Positions 30,485 to 31,830 of a stretch of 31,830 bases of DNA are shown in pieces. The DNA lies in contig JAIBHM010000007.1 of NCBI GenBank assembly GCA_020028535.1, positions 1 to 31,830 of the forward strand, in the 5' to 3' direction. The stretch's first letter is position 1. Every line of letters begins with the position of its first letter. This DNA is from Armatimonadota bacterium. GTDB taxonomy: Bacteria > Sysuimicrobiota > Sysuimicrobiia > Sysuimicrobiales > Kaftiobacteriaceae. The notes beneath the pieces are model-generated. The model did not search any database, was not told the DNA's origin, and saw nothing but the letters and a program-made list of their open reading frames with translations. Position numbers and translations under genes: made by a program.

Positions 30485-30520
30485 CTCTCATCAACTGGGT
30501 CCGGACCCAGTTGATGAGAG
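30485..30520. repeat. 36-nt perfect palindrome upstream of HNH copy 2
   Basis: The left arm CTCTCATCAACTGGGTCC (30485-30502) is the exact reverse complement of the right arm (30503-30520). It shares the core CAACTGGGTC-GACCCAGTTG with the copy at 2832-2853 and lies 210 nt upstream of the HNH start. With no T-run it is not a typical terminator. It may be a protein-binding or cutting site, a cruciform, or a repeat boundary. Confidence 0.85.
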
Positions 30521-30583
30521 AAGCCCACAATGACCAACCTGGGCTATTGACAGGTTTTCGGAGGGACTCACGAATCCTGTAGA

Positions 30584-30600
30584 GCATCCTTCCTGGATGC
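30584..30600 (+). other. Conserved hairpin in the HNH copy 2 upstream region
   Basis: GCATCC-TTCCT-GGATGC forms a 6-bp stem and 5-nt loop, 131 nt before the HNH start, the same distance as in copy 1. Against copy 1 two stem base pairs are changed on both sides with the loop unchanged. A second small stem just after (ATCC-CAT-GGAT here, GTCC-CAC-GGGC in copy 1) also covaries at one pair. TTGACA 35 nt or so upstream (30547-30552) is kept in both copies and may start an RNA. Confidence 0.5.
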
Positions 30601-30718
30601 ATCCCATGGATACGAGGATCGTCCCAGGACTGCGTTAAGATTAAGAACCCCGAGCCAAGAGAGTGCGCGAACCCGCAGCCCACTGGGCCATTCCCAAGAG
30701 GCACAAAAATCGCCATGC

Positions 30719-30724
30719 TATATT
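30719..30724 (+). promoter_or_regulatory. Leaderless-type -10 box before HNH copy 2
   Basis: TATATT, then TCGGCC, then ATG 30731: identical in sequence and spacing to the box before HNH copy 1. There is no ribosome-binding site in the gap. Confidence 0.55.
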
Positions 30725-30730
30725 TCGGCC

Positions 30731-31810
30731 ATGAGCATAACCGTTCTCTCTCGTGTGGGTCAGCTATCCAATCAGGAAGTCGTCGTGCGCGTGAAACTCC
30801 TTGTCCAGCGGGAGCGCGAGGCGACAGCGGCGCTCGTCGCCCACCTCGCCGTGCTGGACGAGCGACAGCTGTACCTCGCTGAAGGCTGTTCTTCGATGTT
30901 CACCTACTGTGCGCAAGTGCTCCATCTCTCCGAGTATGCTGCTTACAGCCGTATCGAGGCTGCCCGGGCCGCTCGTAGGTACCCCATCATCCTCGACCTG
31001 ATCGGTGATGGGTCCGTAAACGTCACGACGGTAGGGTTGCTGGCGCCGGAGCTCACGCCCGAGAACCACGTTGACCTCCTTGAGGCGGCCCGGCACAAGA
31101 GTAAGCGGCAGGTTCAGGAGCTTGTGGCGCAGTTGCGGCCCCAGCCGTCTGTGCCGTCATCCGTCCGCAGGCTCCCGACGACAAGCCTCGCGTCTGAGGA
31201 CCTCGGGAATCTTGGACCCAGCAACCTGCCGCCGCTTTTACCCACACAGTCTCCAGCGGCCGCACTCTCTCCACCGGCGGAAGTACCAGTCCCAGCCCGC
31301 AAGCCTATCATCGCCCCGCTCGCGCCGCAGCGCTACAGGGTCCAGTTCACGGCGAACGCAGAGACACATGCTAAACTCCTGCGGGCTCAAGAGCTGCTGC
31401 GTTCCCAGATCCCGGATGGTGACGTGGGGGAGATCATCGATCGGGCGCTGACGGTGCTCTTGAGTAACCTGGCGAAGCAGAAGTTCGCCGCCACGGATCG
31501 CTCGGGTGGCACCGATCATCCGCGCAGCAGCCGCGGCACCGTGCCCAGATCACGTCACATCCCAGCGGAGGTCAAGCGCACGGTGTGGAAGCGCGATGGG
31601 GGGCAGTGCGCCTTCGTGGCCTCAGACGGGCGTCGCTGTACAGAGCGCGCCTTCCTTGAGTTTCATCACGTCGTTCCGCACAGCGTCGGCGGAGAGCCAA
31701 AGGTTGAGAACATCCAACTTCGTTGTCATGCGCACAACGGATTTGAAGCCGAGGTGTTCTTCGGCCGTCGCAAGGACGGCCCCGAGGCGTGGAAGACAAC
31801 TTATGGGTGA
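30731..31810 (+). CDS. HNH endonuclease, DUF222-like N-terminal region (copy 2)
   Basis: Predicted 359 residues. The N-terminal helical region (~1-140) is nearly the same as in copy 1: LSNQEVVVRVKLLVQREREA, EGCSSMFTYCAQVLHLSEYA, RIEAARAARRYPIILDLI and LTPENHVDLLEAARHKSKRQ. A variable Pro/Ser-rich linker (~140-195) is shorter than in copy 1. Then comes APLAQRYRVQFTANAE-like sequence and the HNH domain with KRDGGQCAFVASDGRRCTER, FLEFHHVVPHSVGGE and NIQLRCHAHNGFEAE. H-H, N and H are in place, so it looks catalytically competent. It ends soon after the HNH motif (FGRRKDGPEAWKTTYG) without the Ser/Thr tail of copy 1. Transcription is toward the window's right end, while copy 1 faces left, so the two copies diverge outward from the intervening 28 kb. 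Confidence 0.9.
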   Translation: MSITVLSRVGQLSNQEVVVRVKLLVQREREATAALVAHLAVLDERQLYLAEGCSSMFTYCAQVLHLSEYAAYSRIEAARAARRYPIILDLIGDGSVNVTTVGLLAPELTPENHVDLLEAARHKSKRQVQELVAQLRPQPSVPSSVRRLPTTSLASEDLGNLGPSNLPPLLPTQSPAAALSPPAEVPVPARKPIIAPLAPQRYRVQFTANAETHAKLLRAQELLRSQIPDGDVGEIIDRALTVLLSNLAKQKFAATDRSGGTDHPRSSRGTVPRSRHIPAEVKRTVWKRDGGQCAFVASDGRRCTERAFLEFHHVVPHSVGGEPKVENIQLRCHAHNGFEAEVFFGRRKDGPEAWKTTYG

Positions 31811-31830
31811 TTACGCCCTCACTCGGTCCG

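Noticed and set aside
30373..30582. Short plus-strand frame across the long palindrome
   Set aside because: It has no ribosome-binding site or family resemblance; its middle part is simply the palindrome translated.
1..31830. CRISPR array or prophage
   Set aside because: No regularly spaced direct repeats and no phage structural, integrase or portal genes are visible.

Overview
The window is a GC-rich bacterial chromosome segment. Genes are closely packed and many share ATGA, GTGA or TGATG overlaps. It carries two tRNA genes and two aerobic molybdenum hydroxylase (carbon monoxide dehydrogenase type) gene sets with their maturation genes. It also has a secreted S-layer-homology protein, an HD-GYP/HEAT pair and a VapBC module. 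HNH endonuclease genes of the type abundant in uncultivated soil and subsurface lineages sit near both ends. This suggests an environmental, probably aerobic bacterium that can use trace gases. An SLH-SPOR-phosphodiester glycosidase protein and several leaderless-looking starts hint at a Terrabacteria-side lineage (for example CSP1-3/Sysuimicrobiota, Armatimonadota or Chloroflexota). That placement is an inference and is weak.

Layout. 0.2-1.4 kb: a DUF5063 gene, a divergent 50-codon basic gene, and tRNA-Asp and tRNA-Phe behind one strong promoter. 1.4-2.9 kb: HNH gene copy 1 (minus strand) with a palindrome-bearing, structured upstream region. 2.9-4.9 kb: a secreted protein with an internal duplication, an isoprenylcysteine-methyltransferase-like membrane protein, and a broken RibD-type reductase gene. 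4.9-8.4 kb: translationally coupled HEAT-repeat and HD-GYP genes that appear to share an N-terminal domain, followed by a strong hairpin terminator. 8.4-10.9 kb: a lysine-rich decapeptide ORF, an Hsp20-like pseudogene and the SLH/SPOR/phosphodiester glycosidase gene.

10.8-22.5 kb, minus strand: a long cox operon. In transcription order it encodes an AMP-forming acyl-CoA synthetase, CoxG, CoxM, CoxS and CoxL, then XdhC-YHS, a second CoxG, CoxD (MoxR ATPase), CoxE (VWA), XdhC/CoxI and MocA. CoxL carries the AYRCSFR active-site loop of form I CO dehydrogenase, so this is a credible genuine CO oxidation system with its Mo/Cu/S cofactor-assembly genes. 22.5-24.7 kb, plus strand: an aldehyde dehydrogenase and a VapBC module behind a perfect inverted-repeat operator. 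24.8-30.3 kb, plus strand: a second hydroxylase operon (large subunit with PYRGAGR, FAD subunit, 2Fe-2S subunit). It is coupled to a DUF2877 (AllH-like) gene and an EamA-type transporter gene, so its substrate may not be CO.

30.3-31.8 kb: HNH gene copy 2, in inverted orientation relative to copy 1. It has the same roughly 245-nt upstream region: a long palindrome, a conserved TTGACA block, a hairpin with compensatory base changes between the copies, and a TATATT box six bases before the ATG. This repeated palindrome, structured leader and HNH unit is the least explained and most interesting feature of the window.
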